Assembly (NCBI GenBank): GCA_937892925.1
Contig: CALBHX010000098.1
Span: 1 to 5,002 of the forward strand
Length of the DNA: 5,002 nucleotides
From: an uncultured Lentisphaeraceae bacterium
GTDB taxonomy: Bacteria > Verrucomicrobiota > Kiritimatiellia > RFP12 > DVOR01
Direction: 5' to 3'
Shown here one piece after another: positions 1 to 4,847 of this stretch; the first letter of the stretch is position 1; every line of letters starts with the position of its first letter. A model generated the notes under the pieces. The model saw only the letters and a program-made list of their open reading frames with translations. It was not told where the DNA came from and made no database searches. The translations under genes were made by a program, and so were the position numbers.

Positions 1-102
1 GCGGTTCCAGATGGGGATGAGGGGCTTGGGGGTGGCGAGCGTCAGCGGGCGCAGGCGCGTACCCAGGCCGGCGCAGAGAACAAAGGCCAAATCGGTTATC
101 AT
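1..102 (-). CDS. Sugar-phosphate nucleotidyltransferase, N-terminal 34 codons (cut by window edge)
   Basis: The 34 visible codons begin ITDLAFVLCAGLGTRLRPLT after the Met and continue with an APKPL-like segment read as LATPKPLIPI. This is the nucleotide-binding signature (GxGTRLRPLT followed by PKPL.PI) at the extreme N-terminus of the NTP_transferase family. Members include mannose-1-phosphate guanylyltransferase, glucose-1-phosphate thymidylyl/uridylyltransferase and MurNAc-1-phosphate uridylyltransferase. They activate sugar-1-phosphates to NDP-sugars in the cytoplasm. The substrate cannot be told from this fragment. The ATG overlaps the stop of the upstream exonuclease gene in an ATGA (99-102), and an AAGGA about 9 nt before the ATG can serve as ribosome-binding site, so it is the fourth gene of the minus-strand operon. 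The rest of the gene lies before position 1. Confidence 0.88.
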   Translation of the reverse strand, partial: MITDLAFVLCAGLGTRLRPLTLATPKPLIPIWNR

Positions 103-1031
103 GCGGGAGTTCCTTTGGGTTGGGTTGGAAGGGGCGGGCGGCCTTCGGCGGCGGCCAGAGCGCACAACCGTTCTTTGAGAGAGGTGAGGCGATCCCACTC
201 GTTCAGGTAGCGCTCCAGGAAGTCCAGACCTTTTTCTTCAACCTGGTGCATAAGCATCTGGCGGAGGCACTCCTGCTCCTGTTCGTATTCATCGTTGGCA
301 AAGTGGCCGCTGACCCAGGCCATGCGCAGCCAGAGCAGATAGGTGGTGAGCGCATCGAAACAGTTATATTCCACGATGTCGCGGAAACGCCCGGCCAGCC
401 ACAGGTCTAAAACGGCATCGCCGTGCGTGTCGAACTTCCCGGGGATGCCGGAGAGTGCGGCTGCTTCGTGAAGGCTCACAGCGCCGGCGCGTCCGGAGCC
501 TCCGGCGGTCAGCAGCTCCATCAAATCCACTGAGCAGTCATTGTCCCGGGCAAAGTAGTCGCTGCCTTCCCAGGGTTTAGGCGGGCGGTGAAGGAACCCT
601 TTGGCCGGGATTCCCAGGGCGACGGCTCGCTGAGCCAGAATGCGCAGATCCGAGTGTTTGGAGTTGAACCCGACGAGCTGCGGGCTGCGTTTGCCGATAG
701 CGGTGAGAAAGGGGCTGATGATGTTGGCTTCCTGCCGGCTGCGGGGATTTTCCGGGTCTCCGGGGAGCCAGATGAGCTCCAGCGTGGGCGCTTCGCCCGG
801 GTTTTTGGGTGCAGCCCGCCGAACCATGGCAATGGAAACGACGCGGCTTTGCATGAGGCGGACGAAGGGGTGCGGCTCGGCCTCGGTGGCGCCATTGGCC
901 GCCCACAGCACGTCCCGTGCCCGCGCATCGTTGAGGGCGGCGGCTTCGGGAAAGAGCAGCCGCGCCGCGTTGGGGTCTGGAATCCACTCACAGTCAAAGG
1001 CCACCACCAGGTTCCCAACGGTTCGTATCAT
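99..1031 (-). CDS. Predicted 3'-5' exonuclease related to the PolB exonuclease domain
   Basis: This 310-residue protein has the three motifs of a DEDDy exonuclease, in order: Exo I as FDCEW (Asp13, Glu15), Exo II as GFNSKHSD (Asn123, Asp128), and Exo III as EYNCFDALTTYLLW (Tyr222, Asp226). The layout fits the stand-alone 'predicted 3'-5' exonuclease related to PolB' family (Pfam DNA_pol_B_exo2), which has the proofreading domain without a polymerase domain. All five expected metal-binding or catalytic positions are present, so it is probably active on single-stranded DNA or RNA ends. The substrate is not known from sequence. Residues about 240-310 form a charged, probably helical tail beyond the fold. 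I chose the ATG at 1031 because it has a strong GGAGGAGA 7 nt upstream. The frame stays open for 87 more codons upstream, but those are an arginine-rich shadow of the preceding gene. It starts in an ATGA overlap with the TPR gene and ends in another with the nucleotidyltransferase gene. Confidence 0.9.
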   Translation of the reverse strand: MIRTVGNLVVAFDCEWIPDPNAARLLFPEAAALNDARARDVLWAANGATEAEPHPFVRLMQSRVVSIAMVRRAAPKNPGEAPTLELIWLPGDPENPRSRQEANIISPFLTAIGKRSPQLVGFNSKHSDLRILAQRAVALGIPAKGFLHRPPKPWEGSDYFARDNDCSVDLMELLTAGGSGRAGAVSLHEAAALSGIPGKFDTHGDAVLDLWLAGRFRDIVEYNCFDALTTYLLWLRMAWVSGHFANDEYEQEQECLRQMLMHQVEEKGLDFLERYLNEWDRLTSLKERLCALAAAEGRPPLPTQPKGTPA

Positions 1032-1858
1032 TGCCAAATCTCCTCCAGAAGCGTTTTCAGTGCGGCCTGTGTGGGGTGACGCTGCGCCAGAGCCCGCACA
1101 ACGGAGCGCACCTGCTCGGCCTGCTGCGGAGCCAGATCCGGCCAGGCCGCGCGCACCGTGCGTGTGAAAAAGGGGAGCCAGACTGCGGGAGTTTGACTGT
1201 GTCGCAGGCAGACGGTCAAAACACGAAGCGTGTCGTAGGCGTCTCCGGCGCGCCAATACCAGAAGAGGGCGTGCACCAGTGGGTCGTCCCAATCCGGCGC
1301 GAGCCCTGCAGCGGCGGCAAAGGCATCAGCCTGTTCCGGGCGGCCCAGCTCTGAAAGGTGGGCTCGGTAATAGGCTGAGGCCGTGTCGAGATCGCCCCCG
1401 ATTTTGCTTTCGAAGAGCCAGCCCATCTGCCGCAGGAGCGTAGTTGATTCGGGCATGACGCGCAGCCCCCGGTGCAGCAGCTCAATGCCACGCCGCACCC
1501 AGCGCCACCGCTCTTCGGGCGCGGTATGCGCCGTGCTGATATTGTAAGCAAGGTTCCACGCATGGTAAGCCCAGGCATCCTCCGAGGCCGGATCTAGCAC
1601 CACCAGCAGATCGGTCAGCGGCACCACTTCGGCATAACGGTTTTGCTGCTGCAGATCCCCGATGCGCAGCCAGAGAATTTCCGCCAGAATGCCCCGGCTC
1701 CCGCCCAGCGCCACCACAAGCGCCGAAAAGATGGGCGAATCAACCCCTACGGTGGGCGGCACGGTGCGCTTGGTTATAACGAATGAGCCTGCGGCCAGCG
1801 CCGCCAGGAGAGCGCCTTGCAGCCACACGGTGAGCCCTCGCACCTTCAACCCCGGCAC
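1028..1858 (-). CDS. Single-pass membrane protein with TPR-like helical domain, function unknown
   Basis: This 276-residue protein has one clear hydrophobic segment at residues about 8-28 (LTVWLQGALLAALAAGSFVI), preceded by Lys/Arg. It is then followed by a mostly helical, Trp/Tyr/Leu-rich region. Features include ILAEILWLRIGDLQQQNRY (59-75), DAWAYHAWNLAYNIS (94-108), ERWRWVRRGIELL (116-128) and MGWLFESKIGGDLDTASAYY (145-164). The spacing of aromatic and small residues resembles degenerate TPR repeats. Similar LW...QQ-RY, WN-AYNIS, RWRWV-RGIELL and GW-F--K-G patterns occur in uncharacterised proteins of PVC bacteria as I remember them; this is not a database result. It is probably a membrane-anchored scaffold with the TPR part outside the cytoplasm, though the topology is inferred. 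I chose the GTG at 1858 because GAGGAGGT lies 5 nt upstream and the hydrophobic segment follows at once. The in-frame ATG at 2038 would add 60 Arg-rich residues that lie over the phosphatase gene. Its stop overlaps the exonuclease start. Confidence 0.8.
   Translation of the reverse strand: MPGLKVRGLTVWLQGALLAALAAGSFVITKRTVPPTVGVDSPIFSALVVALGGSRGILAEILWLRIGDLQQQNRYAEVVPLTDLLVVLDPASEDAWAYHAWNLAYNISTAHTAPEERWRWVRRGIELLHRGLRVMPESTTLLRQMGWLFESKIGGDLDTASAYYRAHLSELGRPEQADAFAAAAGLAPDWDDPLVHALFWYWRAGDAYDTLRVLTVCLRHSQTPAVWLPFFTRTVRAAWPDLAPQQAEQVRSVVRALAQRHPTQAALKTLLEEIWQ
1039..1046 (-). promoter_or_regulatory. Shine-Dalgarno of the exonuclease gene (decides start)
   Basis: The minus-strand GGAGGAGA sits 7 nt before the ATG at 1031, inside the last codons of the TPR-like gene. 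It is the reason to reject the longer open frame that reaches 1292. It would allow ribosomes to start anew as well as by coupling through the ATGA overlap. Confidence 0.85.
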
Positions 1859-1863
1859 CCTTG

Positions 1864-1871
1864 ACCTCCTC
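1864..1871 (-). promoter_or_regulatory. Shine-Dalgarno of the TPR-like gene, overlapping the phosphatase stop
   Basis: The minus-strand GAGGAGGT lies 5 nt before the GTG at 1858. Two of its bases are part of the TGA stop (1870-1872) of the upstream phosphatase gene. It supports a GTG start and makes translation of the two genes likely to be linked. Confidence 0.85.
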
Positions 1872-2523
1872 AGGCGTTGAGCGTGCCGCGCAAAAAGGCG
1901 GCGAAGTCCCGCAGATCCTGCACTTCCACATCGAAGTGCTCTCCGCGGGGCTGACCGAACCCGTAGGCGCAGTGGCAGACGTGAACGCCGGCGCGGCGCC
2001 CCACCTCCAGATCGGTGTAGTGATCGCCCGCCACCCAATCTGTGGGCTGAACCTCTACGCCCATGCGTTCGGCCGCCAGGAAGAGAAGCCCCGGATCGGG
2101 CTTCAGCACCGGCACATCGCCGCCGCCGACGGTGGTCTCAAAGAACTTCAGGATATCCAGCCGCTCCAGAATCTGCGGAATCAGCACCGCGGTTTTGTTG
2201 GACGTTACGGCCATGCGGCAGCCCATGGCGTGCAGGGCTTCGAGCCCTTCGCGCACGCCGGGGTAAACGTAGGTGTGGACGACCAGGTGCGCGGCATACT
2301 GCCGGCGGTTATTCGCCACCAGTTCATCGATCTGCCCGGCAAAGTCGGGCATTGCCCGAAGCATCAGCTGGCGTGCGCCGTTGCCCACCATCTTGGTGAT
2401 GTCTGCCAGGGGGAGCGGCGGCAGGCCGTAATCGGCGCGCGTCAGGTTTACGCTGTTGGCAATGTCTCCGCGGGAATCGATGAGCGTCCCGTCCAAATCA
2501 AAGAAAATCGTCGGTGCCTTCAT
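1870..2523 (-). CDS. HAD-superfamily hydrolase, phosphoglycolate phosphatase type
   Basis: The 217-residue length and motif order fit the Gph/PGP branch of the HAD superfamily. Motif I is FFDLDGTLIDS with nucleophile Asp9 and general acid/base Asp11. The helical cap is at about 17-85. Motif II is TSNK (107-110). Motif III is Lys141 in LKPDP. Motif IV is AGDHYTDLEVGRRAG, with the metal ligands at Asp167 and Asp171. All catalytic positions are intact. Family members dephosphorylate 2-phosphoglycolate, made during repair of oxidised DNA ends or by Rubisco. Related members act on pyrophosphate or other small phosphate esters, so the substrate is not settled and I give no gene symbol. The usual GDS/GDT of motif IV is GDH here. 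The ATG at 2523 must be near the true start because motif I begins only 8 residues in. No Shine-Dalgarno precedes it (see the promoter entry). It is the first gene of the minus-strand operon. Confidence 0.88.
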   Translation of the reverse strand: MKAPTIFFDLDGTLIDSRGDIANSVNLTRADYGLPPLPLADITKMVGNGARQLMLRAMPDFAGQIDELVANNRRQYAAHLVVHTYVYPGVREGLEALHAMGCRMAVTSNKTAVLIPQILERLDILKFFETTVGGGDVPVLKPDPGLLFLAAERMGVEVQPTDWVAGDHYTDLEVGRRAGVHVCHCAYGFGQPRGEHFDVEVQDLRDFAAFLRGTLNA

Positions 2524-2530
2524 GGCTTAA

Positions 2531-2539
2531 AGTATAGCA
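2531..2539 (-). promoter_or_regulatory. Extended -10 promoter, probably giving a leaderless phosphatase mRNA
   Basis: On the minus strand TGC-TATACT reads as a full extended -10 element (TGn plus a 5-of-6 match to TATAAT). No convincing TTGACA-like -35 lies 16-18 bp upstream, which is typical where the TGn motif compensates. Only 7 nt separate the hexamer from the ATG at 2523, so the predicted first transcribed base falls at about 2523-2525. The interval holds no Shine-Dalgarno sequence. This is a motif match only. Confidence 0.6.
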
Positions 2540-2598
2540 TAGCCGCACCGTTCTTCCTATGGTTTTTGGGCACAGGCTCTGCGCGCTGCTCCGGGCAG

Positions 2599-2631
2599 CC
2601 CGCCCCGGCTTTGAGGTGAACCCGCCCCGGC
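2599..2631. repeat. 11-bp direct repeat, two copies 22 bp apart
   Basis: CCCGCCCCGGC occurs exactly at 2599-2609 and again at 2621-2631. The start-to-start distance is 22 bp, about two helical turns, so both copies face the same side of the DNA. This is a common layout for a regulator site, but with such GC-rich sequence chance or slippage is also possible. Confidence 0.55.
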
Positions 2632-2654
2632 CTGGCTTCGGATGCGGGGCGGGT
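2620..2654. repeat. Perfect 10-bp inverted repeat in the divergent spacer
   Basis: ACCCGCCCCG (2620-2629) is exactly complementary in reverse to CGGGGCGGGT (2645-2654), with a 15-nt loop that contains CTTCGG. The left arm is part of the second copy of the direct repeat, and nine bases of the first copy could pair with the same right arm. No T-run follows on either strand, so it does not look like an intrinsic terminator. An operator or a cruciform/RNA fold is possible. Confidence 0.6.
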
Positions 2655-2770
2655 CTGGCACGCAGGCGGGGCAGGGTTCCCGGAGCGGCGCCGGAGGGCG
2701 CGGCAGGCGCTGCGTCAGTTCCGCGGCTCACGGGTTTTGAAAAGCAGATGCACGGGGATAAAACTTGCGC

Positions 2771-2776
2771 TATAAT
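2771..2776 (+). promoter_or_regulatory. -10 box of the plus-strand operon
   Basis: TATAAT matches the sigma-70 -10 consensus exactly and stands out in GC-rich surroundings. The predicted transcription start is about 2783, giving a leader of about 26 nt before the glycosyltransferase ATG. The sequence 17 bp upstream (ATGCAC at 2748-2753) is a poor -35. TTGAAA at 2737-2742 is 28 bp away, too far. Activator dependence is one possible reading. Confidence 0.6.
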
Positions 2777-2794
2777 TAGGGGAAGAGAATACTC

Positions 2795-2800
2795 AGGAGG
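2795..2800 (+). promoter_or_regulatory. Shine-Dalgarno of the glycosyltransferase gene
   Basis: AGGAGG lies 8 nt before the ATG at 2809, an optimal distance. It contrasts with the divergent phosphatase gene, which has none. Confidence 0.85.
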
Positions 2801-2808
2801 CTCCGTCT

Positions 2809-3576
2809 ATGTCCACACCCGCCGCCGGCGTGAATGTTATTTGTTTGAAGTGGGGCACGCGGTATCCCGCGCTGTTTACCAACATTCTTTATGCCTCGGT
2901 CAAGCGGCATCTGCACCGCCCCTTCCGCTTTGTCTGCTTTACGGATAACCCGGCCGGATTGATGGAAGGGGTTGAGGCGGCGCCTATTCCGGAGTGTCCC
3001 AACCCGGAGCTGCTGGGGCAGTGGCCCAATATTTTTGTGAAGCTCTGCCTGTTCCGCGATGGGCTGGCGGATCTGCACGGCCCCACGCTGTTCTTTGATG
3101 TGGATGTGGTGATTCAGCAGGATATCGACTGCTTTTTCGATTATCTGCCCGGCAAGAACTGCATGATTCACAACTGGGTGGAGCTGCGCAAGCGCCTTTT
3201 CCGCCGCCGCCCCGCCATCGGGAACTCCTCTTGTTTCCGGTTTGAAGCCGGCCAGAGCGGCTATATTTATGAAACGTTCCTGCGGGAAATGCCGCAGGCA
3301 CTCGACCACACGCTTTACACGACCGAACAGGCCTTTATGACCCACGCCATGCGTGAGGTGCACTGGTGGCCGGAAGCCTGGGTTAAAAGTTTTAAGCGCA
3401 CCTGCCGCGCACCTTACCCCTTCAACTTCCTGCTGTCGCCTAAAAAGCCGAATACCCGCGTGCTGGTCTTTCACGGCAACCCCGATCCAGACGTTGCCGC
3501 CGCTGGGTTCACGTCTGACCGCTGGCACCGCTCCGTCCGCCCCTGCCCGTGGATTCTTGACGATTGGCGGCTTTGA
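2809..3576 (+). CDS. GT-A fold glycosyltransferase with DVD motif
   Basis: This 255-residue cytoplasmic protein has no signal peptide or membrane segment. It opens with a Rossmann-type strand and loop, VNVICLKWGTRYPALFTNILY (residues 8-28, the final residue approximate). FRFVCFTDNPAGL follows at 39-51. The metal-binding DxD is in LFFDVDVVI (Asp97, Asp99). Further on come GNSSCFRFEAG (138-148), TTEQ (171-174), HWWPEAWVKSFKRTC (185-199) and the C-terminal VFHGNPDPD (220-228). The CxKWGT, FVCFTD, DxDVV, NSS-FRFEAG, W-KS-K and VFHG-P-P blocks match a family of bacterial glycosyltransferases resembling GT8-type retaining enzymes, as I recall it. Donor and acceptor cannot be assigned. Surface glycan or glycolipid synthesis is likely. 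It is the first gene of the plus-strand operon, 34 bp before the DUF3127 gene. The nucleotidyltransferase at the window's left end makes NDP-sugars, but a functional link is only a guess. Confidence 0.85.
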   Translation: MSTPAAGVNVICLKWGTRYPALFTNILYASVKRHLHRPFRFVCFTDNPAGLMEGVEAAPIPECPNPELLGQWPNIFVKLCLFRDGLADLHGPTLFFDVDVVIQQDIDCFFDYLPGKNCMIHNWVELRKRLFRRRPAIGNSSCFRFEAGQSGYIYETFLREMPQALDHTLYTTEQAFMTHAMREVHWWPEAWVKSFKRTCRAPYPFNFLLSPKKPNTRVLVFHGNPDPDVAAAGFTSDRWHRSVRPCPWILDDWRL

Positions 3577-3595
3577 TTCTTCCCCGGCTCTCAAC

Positions 3596-3602
3596 AAAGG
3601 AG
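3596..3602 (+). promoter_or_regulatory. Shine-Dalgarno of the DUF3127 gene (decides start)
   Basis: AAAGGAG lies 8 nt before the ATG at 3611. The frame is open from 3353, but the earlier 86 codons overlie the glycosyltransferase gene and give no DUF3127-like sequence, so this site sets the start. Confidence 0.85.
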
Positions 3603-3610
3603 TATGTTCC

Positions 3611-3970
3611 ATGAGCAAAGCCTATGAGTTTGATGGCAAAGTGAAGGTCATTTTCGATACCGTTACATTCCCCAGCGGCTTCACCAAGCGCGAGTTTGTT
3701 GTAACCGAGCCCGGCGACCGTTACCCGCAGGACGTCAAGTTCAATATGATCCGTGAAAACTGCGCCTTGCTCGATTCGTTCAAGCCCGGAGATGCCGTGC
3801 GCGTAACCTTTAATCTGCGCGGCAATCTCTACAAGGACAAGTATTACACCGACTTGCAGGCCTTCAAGATCGCCAAGCTTGAGCCCGATGGCTCCACCGC
3901 TGAACCCATTGCTCAGCCGGCGGACGACTTCCCGGTGGACACCCTTTCCGATGACGACATGCCCTTCTGA
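3611..3970 (+). CDS. DUF3127-family small protein with SSB-like acidic C-terminal tip
   Basis: This is a 119-residue soluble protein. Residues about 4-90 form a beta-rich domain with YEFDGKVKVIFDT, SGFTKREFVVTE, YPQDVKFNMIRENCALLDSF, VRVTFNLRGNLY and a closing YYTDLQAFKIAKLE. The blocks KREFVV, FxxIxxxCxLLD, VxFNLRG and TDLQAFKI are those of DUF3127 proteins, which are common in Bacteroidetes and also known elsewhere. A flexible linker rich in Pro, Ala and Asp follows (91-110), and the protein ends in SDDDMPF. This is very close to the DDDIPF tail by which bacterial SSB recruits DNA-repair and replication proteins. An OB-like ssDNA-binding role is therefore plausible but inferred. Its last seven codons also contain the start of prmC in another frame. 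The Lys/Arg-containing core against an acidic tail fits an SSB-like plan. Confidence 0.82.
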   Translation: MSKAYEFDGKVKVIFDTVTFPSGFTKREFVVTEPGDRYPQDVKFNMIRENCALLDSFKPGDAVRVTFNLRGNLYKDKYYTDLQAFKIAKLEPDGSTAEPIAQPADDFPVDTLSDDDMPF

Positions 3971-4847
3971 GGCGCCGGCCGATTCCCTCGCGCGGCTCCT
4001 GAGCAAGGGAGCCGCCTATTTGTGCCGCCACGGCGTTTCTGCCGATGAGGCGCAGACGCAGGCTGAAATCCTCTTTTCCGAAGGCCTCGGATTTTCCCGT
4101 GCCGATCTGCTGCTGCGGCAGCAGATCCGCCTTTCGCCTGAACGGCTCGCCCCGCTGCGCAAAACCTTCCAGCGCGTAGCCGCCGGGGAGCCCATTCAGT
4201 ATGTGGTGGGGCACTGGCCGTTTCACGACATTGAGTTGAAAGTGGATGCCCGCGCATTGATTCCGCGGCCTGAAACGGAGGAGCTCGTGGAGCGTGTGCT
4301 CCGCCACCCGCTTTGGGCGCGTGCGCAAACGCTTGCCGATATTGGTACCGGCACCGGCGCGATTGTTCTGGCTCTGGCCGCCGCCCGCCGCCGCCGCGGC
4401 ATCGGCCCCACACGCTTTATCGCCGTGGATCTCTCTGCCGATGCGCTCGCCCTGGCGCAGGAAAATGCCGCCGCCCTTGGCTTGGCCGATACGGTTGCGT
4501 TCCGCCTAGGTAACGGCGCCGCCGCCCTGTTGCCCGATCGGTGCGATATTTTGGTCTCCAACCCCCCCTATATTGCCTCTGCCGCAGTTGATGCTCTGCC
4601 GCCGCTGATTCGAGAACATGAGCCGCGCCTGGCACTGGATGGCGGTGAAGACGGGTTGATCATGATCCGCCAATTATTGCTCGATGCTACGCAGGTTCTC
4701 AACCCCGGCGGCCGCCTCTTTCTGGAAGTGGGCGATGAGCAGGGGCTCTCCATGCGCCGGCTCCTCGATTACGCCGGTTATGCCCAGGTGGTAATTGCTC
4801 GGGACTTCGCGGGGCACGACCGGTTTGCCGAGGGCTCGCTTCTGTGA
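3951..4847 (+). CDS. prmC: Release factor glutamine N5-methyltransferase
   Basis: PrmC methylates the glutamine of the GGQ motif in peptide-chain release factors RF1 and RF2, using S-adenosylmethionine, which speeds translation termination. The 298-residue length fits (E. coli PrmC is 277). The N-terminal helical domain (about 12-80) includes ADLLLRQQ. The linker block is PIQYVVGHWPFHDIEL, then IPRPETEELVE (104-114). SAM motif I is DIGTGTGAI (130-138), the acidic residue binding the ribose is in VDLS (159-162), and the catalytic SNPPY is at 203-207. The end (FAGHDRF, 286-292) also fits the family. The ATG at 3951 lies inside the last codons of the DUF3127 gene, a 20-bp overlap. Its Shine-Dalgarno is weak (GGTGGA, 11 nt away), so translation probably depends on coupling. 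The frame is open to an ATG at 3879, but the extra residues are not PrmC-like. prfA, its frequent neighbour, is not directly adjacent here. Confidence 0.93.
   Translation: MTTCPSEAPADSLARLLSKGAAYLCRHGVSADEAQTQAEILFSEGLGFSRADLLLRQQIRLSPERLAPLRKTFQRVAAGEPIQYVVGHWPFHDIELKVDARALIPRPETEELVERVLRHPLWARAQTLADIGTGTGAIVLALAAARRRRGIGPTRFIAVDLSADALALAQENAAALGLADTVAFRLGNGAAALLPDRCDILVSNPPYIASAAVDALPPLIREHEPRLALDGGEDGLIMIRQLLLDATQVLNPGGRLFLEVGDEQGLSMRRLLDYAGYAQVVIARDFAGHDRFAEGSLL
4104..4127 (+). repeat. 10-bp perfect hairpin with C(UGCG)G loop inside prmC
   Basis: GATCTGCTGC (4104-4113) and GCAGCAGATC (4118-4127) pair fully around TGCG, so the mRNA would carry a C(UNCG)G tetraloop, an unusually stable class. 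It lies in codons for the DLLLRQQI stretch of the N-terminal domain. No U-run follows, so it is not an intrinsic terminator. Confidence 0.6.

Larger units (their letters stand above)
2524..2808. other. Divergent intergenic region, non-coding
   Basis: This 285-bp spacer separates the two operons. It holds the minus-strand extended -10 at its left edge and the TATAAT and Shine-Dalgarno of the plus-strand operon at its right edge. Between them is a strongly GC-rich stretch (about 2581-2715) with a direct repeat and an inverted repeat, given separately. Frames open across it are not supported by any start signal or by recognisable protein sequence. I find no tRNA-like structure and no hairpin followed by a T-run. 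Confidence 0.7.

Noticed and set aside
1032..1292. 87-codon N-terminal extension of the exonuclease frame
   Set aside because: It is Arg/Gly/Ala-rich, overlies the TPR-like gene, and the GGAGGAGA before the ATG at 1031 explains the start.
1859..2038. 60-codon extension of the TPR-like frame to an ATG at 2038
   Set aside because: It overlies the phosphatase gene, is Arg-rich, and the GTG at 1858 has an excellent Shine-Dalgarno and precedes the membrane segment.
1861..2619. Plus-strand frame of 252 codons opposite the phosphatase
   Set aside because: It has no recognisable sequence and the minus strand holds all HAD motifs. It is a shadow frame.
2620..2654. Inverted repeat as an intrinsic terminator
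   Set aside because: There is no T-run on either strand, and it lies upstream of both divergent genes, where no transcript is expected to end.
2646..2676. Possible G-quadruplex (G-runs at 2646-2649, 2651-2653, 2668-2671, 2674-2676)
   Set aside because: The middle loop would be 14 nt, which makes a stable fold doubtful, and such G-runs are expected in this GC-rich stretch.
2737..2742. TTGAAA as -35 box of the plus-strand promoter
   Set aside because: The spacer to TATAAT at 2771 is 28 bp, far beyond 16-18 bp.
2559..2948. Plus-strand frame crossing the divergent spacer
   Set aside because: It runs through the promoter and Shine-Dalgarno of the glycosyltransferase gene and has low-complexity Gly/Ala/Arg sequence.
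2776..3618. Long minus-strand frame (280 codons) antisense to the glycosyltransferase
   Set aside because: Its protein has no recognisable motif, while the plus strand gives a complete glycosyltransferase with promoter and Shine-Dalgarno. It is a GC-rich shadow.
3879..3950. Earlier prmC start at 3879
   Set aside because: The extra 24 residues overlie the DUF3127 gene and do not resemble PrmC N-termini. The ATG at 3951 gives a normal family length.
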